A stretch of DNA of 34,091 bases from Bifidobacteriaceae bacterium (GCA_031257375.1 JAIROU010000131.1:1-34091); one strand, 5' to 3'; shown: positions 15,667 to 24,614, numbered from the stretch's first letter. Notes: generated by a model not told the origin, from the letters alone. A program made the numbers and translations.

Positions 15667-16881
15667 ATGCGCACCATTTCCCCGCCGGAGGCCAGCCACG
15701 CCCACCGGATGGGCCGGGCGGTCATCGAAGCCGAGCCGGACGCCGAGGTGGAAGTCCGGCAGCTAAGCCACGAGTTCGGCTTCGGCGCGACCGGTTTTGA
15801 GGCGGTGCCCGGCTACAAGAACTCGCCCTGGGACAGCCACCGCCAGGACCTCTGGCTGGGCCTGTTCAACTGGGCGACCCTGCCGTTCTACTGGGGCCGT
15901 TTCGAGTCGGCGCCGGGGCGGACGATCAGCGCCGAGTTGCGGGCCGCCGCCGAATGGTTCACCGCCCGGGGCGTCAAAGTCAAGGGTCACCCCCTGACCT
16001 GGCACACTGGGGCCCCCGCCTGGTTGGCGGACGCGCCGCTGGATCAGGTTGAAGCGCGGCTGCGGGACCGCGTCCGGCGCGAAGTGGCCGGATTCGCCGG
16101 CCTGGTGGACGTCTGGGACGCCGTCAACGAATCCGTCATCGCCCCGGTGTTCAAAGCCGAACGCAACGCGATCACAAGGCTGACCTGGGCCAAAGGTCGG
16201 CTGGCGGTGATCGGGCTGGCCTTCGGCGAAGCCAAGGCGGCCAACCCGGCGGCCACCTTGCTGCTCAACGACTTCGATCTGTCGAGCGCCTACGAGTGCC
16301 TGGTCGAGGGTGCCCTGGCGGCGGGAGTCCCGGTCGACGCCCTGGGCCTTCAGACCCACATGCACCAAGGGTTCCGGGGCGAAGAACAGCTCCGGGGGAT
16401 CGTGGAACGTTTCGGGCGGTTCGGCCTGCCGCTGCACTTCACGGAGACAACCTTGGTCTCCGGCGACCTGATGCCGGCTGAGATCGTTGACTTGAACGAC
16501 TACCAGATTCCGTCTTGGCCATCCACCGCAGAGGGCGAGGCCCGCCAGGCGGATGAGCTGGTGCGCCATTACCGCACGCTGTTGGCCGAACCGGCGGTCC
16601 GGGCGATCACCTATTGGGACCCGTTCGACGCGGACGCCTGGCTGGGAGCGCCGAGCGGGTTGGTCCGCCTCGACGGCTCGCCCAAACCGGCCTATCAGGC
16701 CCTGCTCGGCCTTGTCCGCGGCGCCTGGTGGGTCGCTCCCACCACGGCCAGGGCCGACCACTGCGGGCGGATCGCCGTTAACGCCTGGTCCGGCCGCTAC
16801 TCGGCCGCCACCCCCGGCGGCCAAGCCCAAGAGTTCGAGATCGTCCGGGGCGGCTCATCAGTGGTCCGCCTGGGCGCCTGA
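15667..16881 (+). CDS. Glycoside hydrolase family 10 endo-1,4-beta-xylanase-like protein, no evident signal peptide
   Basis: GHPLTWHTGAPAWL, DVWDAVNES (acid/base Glu), LGLQTHMHQ, LHFTETTL (nucleophile Glu), AITYWDPFDADAWLGAPSGLVRLDGSPKPAYQAL. Confidence 0.88.
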   Translation: MRTISPPEASHAHRMGRAVIEAEPDAEVEVRQLSHEFGFGATGFEAVPGYKNSPWDSHRQDLWLGLFNWATLPFYWGRFESAPGRTISAELRAAAEWFTARGVKVKGHPLTWHTGAPAWLADAPLDQVEARLRDRVRREVAGFAGLVDVWDAVNESVIAPVFKAERNAITRLTWAKGRLAVIGLAFGEAKAANPAATLLLNDFDLSSAYECLVEGALAAGVPVDALGLQTHMHQGFRGEEQLRGIVERFGRFGLPLHFTETTLVSGDLMPAEIVDLNDYQIPSWPSTAEGEARQADELVRHYRTLLAEPAVRAITYWDPFDADAWLGAPSGLVRLDGSPKPAYQALLGLVRGAWWVAPTTARADHCGRIAVNAWSGRYSAATPGGQAQEFEIVRGGSSVVRLGA

Positions 16882-16970
16882 CCCTCCCGGCCGGGCGCCC
16901 CGGCACGGCCCCGCAAGCCCCGTCGCCCCGCCAATCGCCGGGGGCCAGGCGGCGCTCAGAGTGATGGTAA

Positions 16971-16993
16971 CCTTACTTCTGAGAAAAGTAAGG
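16971..16993. promoter_or_regulatory. Inverted repeat at the toxin-antitoxin operon RBS (putative autoregulatory operator)
   Basis: CCTTACTT-N7-AAGTAAGG perfect 8-bp dyad, 7 bp before the antitoxin ATG at 17001, overlapping aaggag RBS. Confidence 0.6.
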
Positions 16994-17000
16994 AGCGCTC

Positions 17001-17243
17001 ATGTTTGGCATTGCCACAGTCACGTCGAAAGGACAGGTGACGTTGCCCTCCGCCCTGAGGCGGGACCTTGGCATTCGCCAAGGCGACAAGCTGGTCCTTC
17101 AAGTTGACGGCGACCGCTTCATCGCCCGCAAGGCCGCCGGCTTCCTCGACCTGGCGGGCAGCGTGCCCGTCCCCCCGGACCGGGGTGGCGAACCCTGGTC
17201 CACCGTGCTCGAGCATGCCCACGCCGTTCGCGGTTCAGCATGA
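17001..17243 (+). CDS. AbrB/MazE/SpoVT-type antitoxin
   Basis: MFGIATVTSKGQVTLPSALRRDLGIRQGDKLVLQVDGDRFIARKA. Confidence 0.92.
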   Translation: MFGIATVTSKGQVTLPSALRRDLGIRQGDKLVLQVDGDRFIARKAAGFLDLAGSVPVPPDRGGEPWSTVLEHAHAVRGSA

Positions 17244-17692
17244 CCGCCGTCCTGGACACCAACGTCATAGTCCGCCATCTCACTTACGACCCGCCCGACC
17301 AGGGCCAAGCCGCCACAGCCTATTTGGCCGCGGCCGACCACTTGGTCCTGCCGGACGTGATCGCCGCCGAGACCGTGTATGTCTTACAGTCCTACTACCG
17401 CGCTCCCAAGGACACGATCGCCGCAGCGCTTAGGGCGCTCGTCGCGATGGGCAACGTCCGGGTCGAGCGACCGGAGATGCTTCTGCGCGCCATCGACCTG
17501 TTTGAGATCGCCAACTTTGATTTCGCGGACGCCTACGTCGTCGCCTACGCGCAGACCCACGGGATAAGCCAGATCGCCTCGTTCGACAAAGGGATCGACA
17601 AGCGCCTGGTCGCCGCCGCCCAGGCCGCGCCGGGCACGCCTCCGGCGATAAGCCGACTCGACCCCTCCGGCCTCGCCAAGCCCAATTCCTGA
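17240..17692 (+). CDS. PIN domain toxin (VapC-like)
   Basis: MTAVLDTNVIVRHLTYD..., E in AAETVYVLQSYY, NFDFADAYVVAYAQ, FDKGIDK; ATGA overlap with antitoxin. Confidence 0.92.
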   Translation: MTAVLDTNVIVRHLTYDPPDQGQAATAYLAAADHLVLPDVIAAETVYVLQSYYRAPKDTIAAALRALVAMGNVRVERPEMLLRAIDLFEIANFDFADAYVVAYAQTHGISQIASFDKGIDKRLVAAAQAAPGTPPAISRLDPSGLAKPNS

Positions 17693-17703
17693 TCCGGCGC
17701 GGT

Positions 17704-18705
17704 TCAATCGCCGGGGAACTTGACGCCGATCTGGGCGCGGATCTGGTCGAGCACGCCCATCAGGCCAACCGACTGGCTGACGGGCATGAGCGGGGATTCG
17801 GTGGCGGCATCGGACACCCGGCGGGCGACCTCCGCCAACTCGTACTCGTAGCCCGCCGCCAACGTTTCGCGGGACCACATCTCGACCTTGCCGCCCGAGC
17901 GCAACTCGAGCGTGGTCGGCCGCCAGTAGGCCCCCGCCAGACGGACCATCGCCTCTGTGCCCGCCACCCAGGCCTCCTGCGGCGTCGTGACGATCATCGA
18001 GGACTCGATCAACGCCTGCCCGTTCGGATAGTCGAGAATGGCGCTGACCTGGGAGTCTGCGCCGCTAGGGGCCAAGGTGGCGCTGGCCGTGACCCGCTCG
18101 GGCAAGCCCAGCAGGTCGGCCGCCAGGTAAAGCGGGTAGACTCCACGGTCGAGCAGGGCGCCGCCGCCGACCGCCGGGTCGAAGAAGCGGGAGGTCGGGT
18201 CATACGCGCTCGCGAAGCCGAAGTCGCCCTGCACATAACGGACCTCGCCCAGCCGCCCGGCGGCCACCCACTGGCGCAGCGCCGTCATGTGGGGCAAGAA
18301 CCGCGTCCACATCGCCTCCATCAAGAACAAGCCCCTTTCGGCGGCCAACTCGGCCAAGTCCCGCGCCTCAGCCTGGTTGAGCGTGAAAGCCTTTTCCACC
18401 AGCACGGCCTTGCCCGCTTCCAACGCCAGGCGGGCCAGCCGGTGGTGGGTGTGGTGCAGGGTGGCCACGTAGACCACGTCCACCTCCGGATCGGCCGCCA
18501 AAGCCTCATAAGACCCGTAGGCCCTGGGTGCGCCGAACCGGGCCGCGAACGCCTCGGCCCGCTCCCGCGAGCGCGAGCCGACCGCCACCAGCCGTTGCCG
18601 GGTGCCTTTGACCAGGCATTCGGCGACGGTCGCGGCGATGCCGCCGGGGCCCATGAAACCCCAGTTCAGCGGCGGCGCGTCAAGCGGATCAAGAACAGTC
18701 GGCAT
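17704..18705 (-). CDS. Gfo/Idh/MocA family oxidoreductase
   Basis: NWGFMGPGGIAATVAECLVKGTRQRLVAVGSRS; GKAVLVEKAFTLN (EKP-like); FLMEAMWTRFLP. Confidence 0.93.
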   Translation of the reverse strand: MPTVLDPLDAPPLNWGFMGPGGIAATVAECLVKGTRQRLVAVGSRSRERAEAFAARFGAPRAYGSYEALAADPEVDVVYVATLHHTHHRLARLALEAGKAVLVEKAFTLNQAEARDLAELAAERGLFLMEAMWTRFLPHMTALRQWVAAGRLGEVRYVQGDFGFASAYDPTSRFFDPAVGGGALLDRGVYPLYLAADLLGLPERVTASATLAPSGADSQVSAILDYPNGQALIESSMIVTTPQEAWVAGTEAMVRLAGAYWRPTTLELRSGGKVEMWSRETLAAGYEYELAEVARRVSDAATESPLMPVSQSVGLMGVLDQIRAQIGVKFPGD

Positions 18706-18773
18706 GGGGGCTCCTTAACGGCGGTGCCAGCCGGCTGCGCCGGCGGGGCCTAATCGAGACTTCAGTTTACTGC

Positions 18774-18800
18774 GCGGCCTGGCTAGGAGGCCGGCTTTTT
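18774..18800 (+). terminator. Possible rho-independent terminator on the + strand
   Basis: CGGCCT-ggctagg-AGGCCG followed by gcTTTTT. Confidence 0.45.
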
Positions 18801-18807
18801 CGCCGAC

Positions 18808-19692
18808 CTAGAACACGCCCAAATCCGCCAGGGCCAGCCCCATCAGGATCGAATAACCCAACTCGATCTGGCCGGTCTTGGTCAGCACCTGGACCAGGTC
18901 GTCGCCGCGCAGGCCGGAGCCGACCGCGCTGCCCAGGCGGGCGACGGGGATGGCCATCAGCAAGACAACCAGGACGCGGGGCCGCCCGATGGCGCAGACG
19001 GCCGCCAGCGCCAGCGCCGCCCAGAGCTCCCAGGCGTAGACCGCGCGGGCCTTGGCCGGGCCGAGTTTGACCGCCAGGGTCCGTTTGCCGACGGCCTGGT
19101 CGGCGGCCAGGTCGCGCAGGTTGTTGGCCATCAAGATGGCCCCGGCCAGCAGGCCCACCCCGGCCGAGGCCACCCCTGCCCGCCAGGTGACGGTCAAGTG
19201 CTGGGTGTAAGCCGTGCCGAGGACCGCCACCGGCCCGTAGAACACGAACACCGCCGCGTCGCCCAGTCCGGCGTAACCGTAGGGCTTCGGCCCGCCGGTG
19301 TAGAACCAGGCGGCGGCGATGGCGGCCGCGCCGACCGCCAGCAGCCACCACTGGGAGGTCAGCCAGACCAGCGCGGCGCCGGTGACGGCGGCGACGGCGA
19401 AGCCGATCAAGGCGGCGGCCCGGACCGCGCCCGGCGTGGCCGCCCCCGACCCGACCAGCCGGGCCGGGCCGGTGCGCCGGCGGTCCGTTCCGCGCACGCC
19501 GTCGGAGTAATCGTTGGCCAGGTTGGAACCGATCTGCAGGGCCAGGGCCACGACCAGCGCCAACCCGGCCCGGTTCCACAGCGGCGGCGAATCAGCCTGC
19601 CAAACCGAGCCGATGCCGATCAGGACTGGGGAGACGGAGGCCGGAAGGGTCTTGGGCCGCAACGCCGCGAACCATTGAGCTGGACTTGCCAC
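18808..19692 (-). CDS. menA: 1,4-dihydroxy-2-naphthoate polyprenyltransferase
   Basis: ALRPKTLPASVSPVLIGIG; NLANDYSDGVRGTDRRRTGPARLVGSGAATPGAV; UbiA-like TM organisation. Confidence 0.95.
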   Translation of the reverse strand: MASPAQWFAALRPKTLPASVSPVLIGIGSVWQADSPPLWNRAGLALVVALALQIGSNLANDYSDGVRGTDRRRTGPARLVGSGAATPGAVRAAALIGFAVAAVTGAALVWLTSQWWLLAVGAAAIAAAWFYTGGPKPYGYAGLGDAAVFVFYGPVAVLGTAYTQHLTVTWRAGVASAGVGLLAGAILMANNLRDLAADQAVGKRTLAVKLGPAKARAVYAWELWAALALAAVCAIGRPRVLVVLLMAIPVARLGSAVGSGLRGDDLVQVLTKTGQIELGYSILMGLALADLGVF

Positions 19693-19819
19693 AATAGGTC
19701 ACCCTAGACCACGAGACGAGCCGCGCGGAGATGAAACACCGGCCAATCAGCCGAGTTCTGGCCGAGCCCCTCCAACTGCCCGGCCGCCGGCCCGGCCGCC
19801 GCCGAGCCCCATCGGCCGT

Positions 19820-20986
19820 TCATCCCCGCCTCGCTTCCGACCGTTCCAGCTGCCCGGACGCGTCCAGCCGAGCGGCCAGGGCGGCCGCCGCCGCCCGGTC
19901 GGGCTTGCCGGGCGCCAGCGTCGGCAGCGCCTCGACCAAAGCCAGGCGGCGAGGCGCGTGGGCCTGGTCGAGCGCTCGCCCCACCGCCCGGCGCAACCCT
20001 CCGAGGCTGGGCGGCCCGGCGGCATCGGGCACCACCAAGGCGGTCACCACCTGGCCCCAGGTCGGCTCCTCCAACCCCACCACCAGCGCGTCGACCACGC
20101 CGGGCAGGCCCCGCAAAACTGCCTCGACAGCCTGTGGGCTGACCGTCAGCCCGCCGGAGGTGATGGCGTCGTCGACCCGCCCGATCACCTCCAGCCGCCC
20201 GTCCGGCGCCCATCGCCCGAGGTCCGAGGTCGCGAACCAGCGCGCCTGGTCGCGCTCGAAGAAACCGGTCCCGGCCGCGCCCCCCGGCTGCCGGGCGTAG
20301 CCGGTGGCCAGCGTCGGCCCGGCGACCTCGATCCGCCCGCCGGCCGCCAGCGTGACCCGCACGCCCCCCAGCGGGCGCCCGTCGTAGACGCAGCCGCCGC
20401 CGGTCTCGGCCGCGCCGTAGGTGGCCACCACCCGCACGCCCGCCGCCTCGGCCCGTCGTCGCAGCCCGGCGTCCAGGGCCGCGCCGCCCACCAGCACGGC
20501 GTCGAACCGCCTCAGGACCCCGATGCCGTCCGCCGCACCGCCGATGCCGTCTCCCGCGCCGCCGATCAGGCGGCGCAGCTGCGTGGGCACCAGCGAGGCG
20601 AAGCGCGGGCCGGGCGGCAGGCGGGCGGCGGCGGCGGCGAAGCCTTCGGCGGTGAACGGCCCTGGCGCCATGACCGTTGGCGGGCCGCCCGCCAACAGGG
20701 CGCGGCAGACCACGTTCAGACCGGCGATGTGGTCGGTCGGCAGCGCCAACAGCCAATGACCGCGCCCGCCCAGACGCTCGGCGCTGGCCGCGGCGGAGGC
20801 CCGGATGGCGGCGGCGCCGAGCGCGACCAGCTTCGGGGTTCCCGTCGAGCCCGAGGTGGGCAACACCAAAGCCGTGTCGGCGGGCAGTTCAAGCCCCCGC
20901 GCCTGGGCCGGGCTGACGCCCACCAACACCGCTGGGCCCCCGTCCAGGGCGCTGGCCAGGGCCTGGACCAGTTCCCGGATCGACAC
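19820..20986 (-). CDS. menE: o-succinylbenzoate-CoA ligase (AMP-binding)
   Basis: LVLPTSGSTGTPKLVALGAAAI, YGAAETGGGCVYDGRPL, DLGRWAPDGRLEVIGRVDDAITSGGLTVSPQAVE; short MenE-type length, in men cluster. Confidence 0.92.
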   Translation of the reverse strand: MSIRELVQALASALDGGPAVLVGVSPAQARGLELPADTALVLPTSGSTGTPKLVALGAAAIRASAAASAERLGGRGHWLLALPTDHIAGLNVVCRALLAGGPPTVMAPGPFTAEGFAAAAARLPPGPRFASLVPTQLRRLIGGAGDGIGGAADGIGVLRRFDAVLVGGAALDAGLRRRAEAAGVRVVATYGAAETGGGCVYDGRPLGGVRVTLAAGGRIEVAGPTLATGYARQPGGAAGTGFFERDQARWFATSDLGRWAPDGRLEVIGRVDDAITSGGLTVSPQAVEAVLRGLPGVVDALVVGLEEPTWGQVVTALVVPDAAGPPSLGGLRRAVGRALDQAHAPRRLALVEALPTLAPGKPDRAAAAALAARLDASGQLERSEARRG

Positions 20987-21148
20987 GGGTCAACTATAGA
21001 AGCCGCATTGGTCTGACCCCGGCGGGCTCCAGCCGAGCGGCGTCGTCCCAACCGCCGGTTCGGGGCGCACCGGCCGCCTTCGGCGGCCAAGACACCCGAC
21101 CATGCTTACAGTTGGAACAGACCGATCAAGGCCGAACCAGGAGTATTC

Positions 21149-22225
21149 ATGTTTGTCAGTCTTCCCCATTCCCTTCGTCTGCCCCGCGCCCTCGCGGCGG
21201 CGCTCGTCCTGGCGCTGGCGGGCGCCGGCCTGGCGGCCTGCGGCCACAAAGAGCCGAACGCGGTGACAAAGGTGGAGGACTCCGCCATCGAGGCGGACAA
21301 GAACGCCCCGCCCGAGGTCCCGGCCGTCTGGCCGCTGACCGCGCTGCCGGGCGAGGTCCAAGCGCGCCCGGCGCTGGCGGTCAAGGTCGAGAACCCGGCG
21401 GTCGCCCGGCCGCAATCAGGCCTGGAACAGGCCGACATGGTCTGGGAGGAAATGGTCGAGGGCGGCGAATCGCGCTTCATCGCCGTGTTCAACTCCCAAG
21501 CGCCCCAGGCCATCGGCCCGGTCCGCTCGATCCGGCCGATGGACGGGCCGATCCTGGGCGCCACCGGCGGCGTGCTGGCCTGCTCGGGCGGCCAGGCCCG
21601 GTTCATCGACCTGGCCAAGGGCGCCGGCTTGCAGGTTCTGACCGAGGACTCGGGCGGGGCGGGCTTCTTCCGCTCGACCGACCGCTCCATGCCGCACAAC
21701 CTGTATCTGAACGCGGCCGACGCCTGGAGTCAGGCCGATGGGTCGCACCAGCAGGCGCCGAAGCCCGATTTCCTGTTCGCCGACTCGGCGGCAGCCGCCA
21801 CGGCCGCCAAGGACGGGCGGTCCGGCATCAGCCTGGCGGTCAGGATTTCGGCCGTCGCCAAGCCCAACTGGACCTGGGACGAGGCGACCAAGACTTACTT
21901 GCGCTCCGAGGGGGACGTGCCGTCCGATTCGGCCTCCGGCGTGCGCCTGGCGGCCCACAACGTCATCGCCCTGGCCGTGCCGATCGAGATGGCCGGCGGG
22001 ACCGACTCGGCCGGCAGCCCGATCCCCGACACCCGGATCGTCGGCTCGGGCAGCGGCGTGATCCTGGTCGGCGGCAAAGCCCTGGACGTCGACTGGTCCA
22101 AAGCCTCCGATCAAGACCGCCTGATCCTCAAAGTCGCCGGCGACGGCGCCGAGGTCAAGCTGGCGCCAGGCGTCACCTGGATCGAACTGGTGCCCCTGGG
22201 CGACGGCAACTGGACCGTCTCCTAA
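21149..22225 (+). CDS. DUF3048 domain-containing (YerB-like) lipoprotein
   Basis: Lipobox GAGLAAC; RPALAVKVENPAVARPQSGLEQADMVWEEMVEGGESRFIAVFNSQAPQAIGPVRSIRPMD. Confidence 0.9.
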   Translation: MFVSLPHSLRLPRALAAALVLALAGAGLAACGHKEPNAVTKVEDSAIEADKNAPPEVPAVWPLTALPGEVQARPALAVKVENPAVARPQSGLEQADMVWEEMVEGGESRFIAVFNSQAPQAIGPVRSIRPMDGPILGATGGVLACSGGQARFIDLAKGAGLQVLTEDSGGAGFFRSTDRSMPHNLYLNAADAWSQADGSHQQAPKPDFLFADSAAAATAAKDGRSGISLAVRISAVAKPNWTWDEATKTYLRSEGDVPSDSASGVRLAAHNVIALAVPIEMAGGTDSAGSPIPDTRIVGSGSGVILVGGKALDVDWSKASDQDRLILKVAGDGAEVKLAPGVTWIELVPLGDGNWTVS

Positions 22226-22250
22226 AACTGTCGGCCAGGGATCACCCGGT

Positions 22251-22270
22251 TCCCAGCCGACCGGCTGGGA
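22251..22270. terminator. Strong hairpin between convergent genes, possible bidirectional terminator
   Basis: TCCCAGCC-gacc-GGCTGGGA perfect 8-bp stem, no T-tract. Confidence 0.5.
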
Positions 22271-22319
22271 CGGCCGGCGCCAGGCGCTGACTGTACCGGC
22301 GGGCCGCCCCCACAATCGC

Positions 22320-23288
22320 TCACAGAATCTGCTTGCGGAACTCGTCCCAGCGGGGCGCCCGCCCCTCCAAGAAGGCGTCGCGGCCCTCGGCGGCCTCGGC
22401 GCCGGCGTAGGCCAGGCGGGTGGCCTCGCCGGCGAAGACCTGCTGGCCGGCCAGCCCGTCATCGGCCAAGTTGAAGGCGAACTTGAGCATCCGGATGGCC
22501 TGCGGCGACTGCTCCGAGATGCGGCGCGACCAGGCCAGCGCGACTGGCTCGACGGCATCGTGCGCGACCGCCGAATTGGCCACACCCCAAGCCTCGGCCT
22601 GTTCGGCGGTGTAGGTCTCGGCCAGGAAAAAGATCTGGCGGGCGCGTTTCTGGCCCACCTGCCGGGCCAGCAGGGCCGAGCCGTAACCGGCGTCGAACGA
22701 CCCGACCGTCGCGTCGGTCTGCTTGAAGCGCCCGTGCTCGCGGCAGGCGATGAGCAGGTCCGCGACCACCGCCAGCGAGTGCCCGCCGCCCGCCGCCCAG
22801 CCGTCCACCAGCGCGATCACCACTTTCGGCATGGTCCGGATGAGGCGCTGGGCCTCCAGTATGTGCAGCCGCCCAGTCCCAGCGGCGAGGTTGGCGCCGC
22901 TTCCCGGTGCCGTCTGCCCGCCCCCGTCCGTCCGGCCGTATTCGTAGCCGGACGGTCCGCGGAAGCGCTGGTCGCCGCCGGAGCAAAAGGCGTAGCCGCC
23001 GTCCTTGGGGCTGGGGCCGTTGCCGGTCAGGAGCACGGCGATGACATCGGGCCAGTCGGCGGCGTGCCGGAGCGCGGCGATCAGTTCGTCGACCGTGCGC
23101 GGGTTGAAGGCGTTGCGGACCTCGGGCCGGTTGAAGGCGATTCGCACCCAGGGCTGGTCCACCTCCACCGGCCCCCCGCGGTCGACGCCGCGATGATAGG
23201 TGATGTCCCTCAACTGTTCGAACCCCGGCACATCGCGCCACAATCGCCCCGAGAACCCATCGGACCGCAAAGCCGGCAGTTCGGTCAT
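22320..23288 (-). CDS. menB: 1,4-dihydroxy-2-naphthoyl-CoA synthase
   Basis: VRIAFNRPEVRNAFNPRTVDEL, GDQRFRGPSGYEY, VDGWAAGGGHSLAVVADL, TVGSFDAGYGSALLARQVGQKRARQIFFLAETY. Confidence 0.97.
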   Translation of the reverse strand: MTELPALRSDGFSGRLWRDVPGFEQLRDITYHRGVDRGGPVEVDQPWVRIAFNRPEVRNAFNPRTVDELIAALRHAADWPDVIAVLLTGNGPSPKDGGYAFCSGGDQRFRGPSGYEYGRTDGGGQTAPGSGANLAAGTGRLHILEAQRLIRTMPKVVIALVDGWAAGGGHSLAVVADLLIACREHGRFKQTDATVGSFDAGYGSALLARQVGQKRARQIFFLAETYTAEQAEAWGVANSAVAHDAVEPVALAWSRRISEQSPQAIRMLKFAFNLADDGLAGQQVFAGEATRLAYAGAEAAEGRDAFLEGRAPRWDEFRKQIL

Positions 23289-23298
23289 GCCAAGAGCC

Positions 23299-23346
23299 TA
23301 AACCCGGGGACGGTCCTTTCGTCTCAAACTCGGGGACACACCTTGG
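23299..23346. repeat. 48-bp repeat, copy 1
   Basis: ctaaacccggggacggtcctttcgtctcaaactcggggacacaccttg. Confidence 0.9.
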
Positions 23347-23350
23347 ACCC

Positions 23351-23398
23351 TAAACCCGGGGACGGTCCTTTCGTCTCAAACTCGGGGACACACCTTGC
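23351..23398. repeat. 48-bp repeat, copy 2 (identical to copy 1)
   Basis: ctaaacccggggacggtcctttcgtctcaaactcggggacacaccttg. Confidence 0.9.
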
Positions 23399-23639
23399 GC
23401 TCGCTTCCGGCCTCTGCGTTCGGGTACCGCTGTGAGCCGCACCCGCCACGGCCAACGCGGAACCCGCCTGAGCCTCCCCGGCGGCATCGCTCCTGTGGTG
23501 ACCGGTTGCGCGCCCTGCCTGCCCCCTGAAACCACCGCTCCAGGCGCCGTGCCGCCCCTATCGGGTCCCAGGCAGCCGTGCCGACCGCCGAGCCCCGTGA
23601 CACCAGCGCCCCCGCCCCGAGCCCCTAAACTCAGGAGGC

Positions 23640-24614
23640 GTGTGCGCAGTCTTCGACATCCCGCTGGCGGCGCGTTTTCGGGGAGTTCGGCGAAGGCGCG
23701 GGATGGTATGGTCGGGCGCGGCCGGATGGGCCGAGTTCAGCCCCTTCGAGGATTACCGCCCGACCGACTGCGTTCCCTGGTGGCGGGCCGCCCAGGAGGC
23801 GGCCGAACAAGGTTTCCCCGCTCCGCGCCGGACCGAGGTCGAGGTCAACGCGATCATTCCGGCAGTCGGCCCGGTCGCCGCCGCCAAACTGCTGGCCGGC
23901 GCGGGCGGTGCCCGGACGGTCAAGGTCAAGGTGGCTGAGCCCGGCCAGACCGAGGCCCAAGAGACCGCCCGCCTGGCGGCGGTGCGAGCCGCCCTGGGGC
24001 CGCGCGGCAAGATCAGAATCGACGCCAACGGGGCCTGGGACGCCGAGACGGCCATCGCCCGCATCAAGCGCCTGGCCAGGGCCGCCGACGGGCTCGAGTA
24101 CGTCGAACAGCCCTGCCGCACGGTCCAGGAACTGGCCCTGGTGCGCCGCCGCTCGGAAGTGCCCGTCGCGGCCGACGAATCAATCCGCCGCGCCCGCGAT
24201 CCCTTCGAAGTCAAGCGGTTGGAGGCCGCTGACCTGGTCGTTTTGAAGGTCCAACCGTTGGGCGGGGTGCGAGCCTGCCTGCGCCTGGCGGAGCGGCTGG
24301 AACTGCCGGTGGTCGTCTCGTCGGCCGTCGAGACCTCGGTCGGCCTGGCCATGGGGTTGGCGCTGGCCGCCGCCCTGCCGCGCCTGGACTTCGCCTGCGG
24401 GCTCGGCACCGGTCAGCTTTTGAGCGGCGATTTGGTCCGCGAACGTCTTTTGGTGTCCGATGCCGTGCTGCCAGTTCGCGCCGTCAGCCCAGACCCGGCC
24501 CTGTTGGCGGAGCACGCCGCCGCGCCCGCCCTGGAGCGCCGCTGGCGCGAGCGGCTCGACCAGGTGCGGCGTCTGGCCGAGGCCGCGTCGGCCGAGCCGG
24601 AGCCAGGCGGATGA
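23640..24614 (+). CDS. menC: o-succinylbenzoate synthase
   Basis: GWAEFSPFEDY, VKVKVAEPGQ, RIDANGAWD, EYVEQPC, VAADESIRR, DLVVLKVQPLGG; enolase-superfamily MenC. Confidence 0.95.
   Translation: MCAVFDIPLAARFRGVRRRRGMVWSGAAGWAEFSPFEDYRPTDCVPWWRAAQEAAEQGFPAPRRTEVEVNAIIPAVGPVAAAKLLAGAGGARTVKVKVAEPGQTEAQETARLAAVRAALGPRGKIRIDANGAWDAETAIARIKRLARAADGLEYVEQPCRTVQELALVRRRSEVPVAADESIRRARDPFEVKRLEAADLVVLKVQPLGGVRACLRLAERLELPVVVSSAVETSVGLAMGLALAAALPRLDFACGLGTGQLLSGDLVRERLLVSDAVLPVRAVSPDPALLAEHAAAPALERRWRERLDQVRRLAEAASAEPEPGG

Noticed and set aside
19704-20756. 350-aa minus ORF over menE
   Set aside because: Out-of-frame overlap of MenE; no recognisable motifs
23299-23398. CRISPR array possibility for the paired 48-bp repeats
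   Set aside because: Only two adjacent copies with a 4-bp gap, no spacers, no cas genes
23400-23640. Possible gene between menB and menC
   Set aside because: Only low-complexity overlapping frames; likely intergenic and repeat-derived
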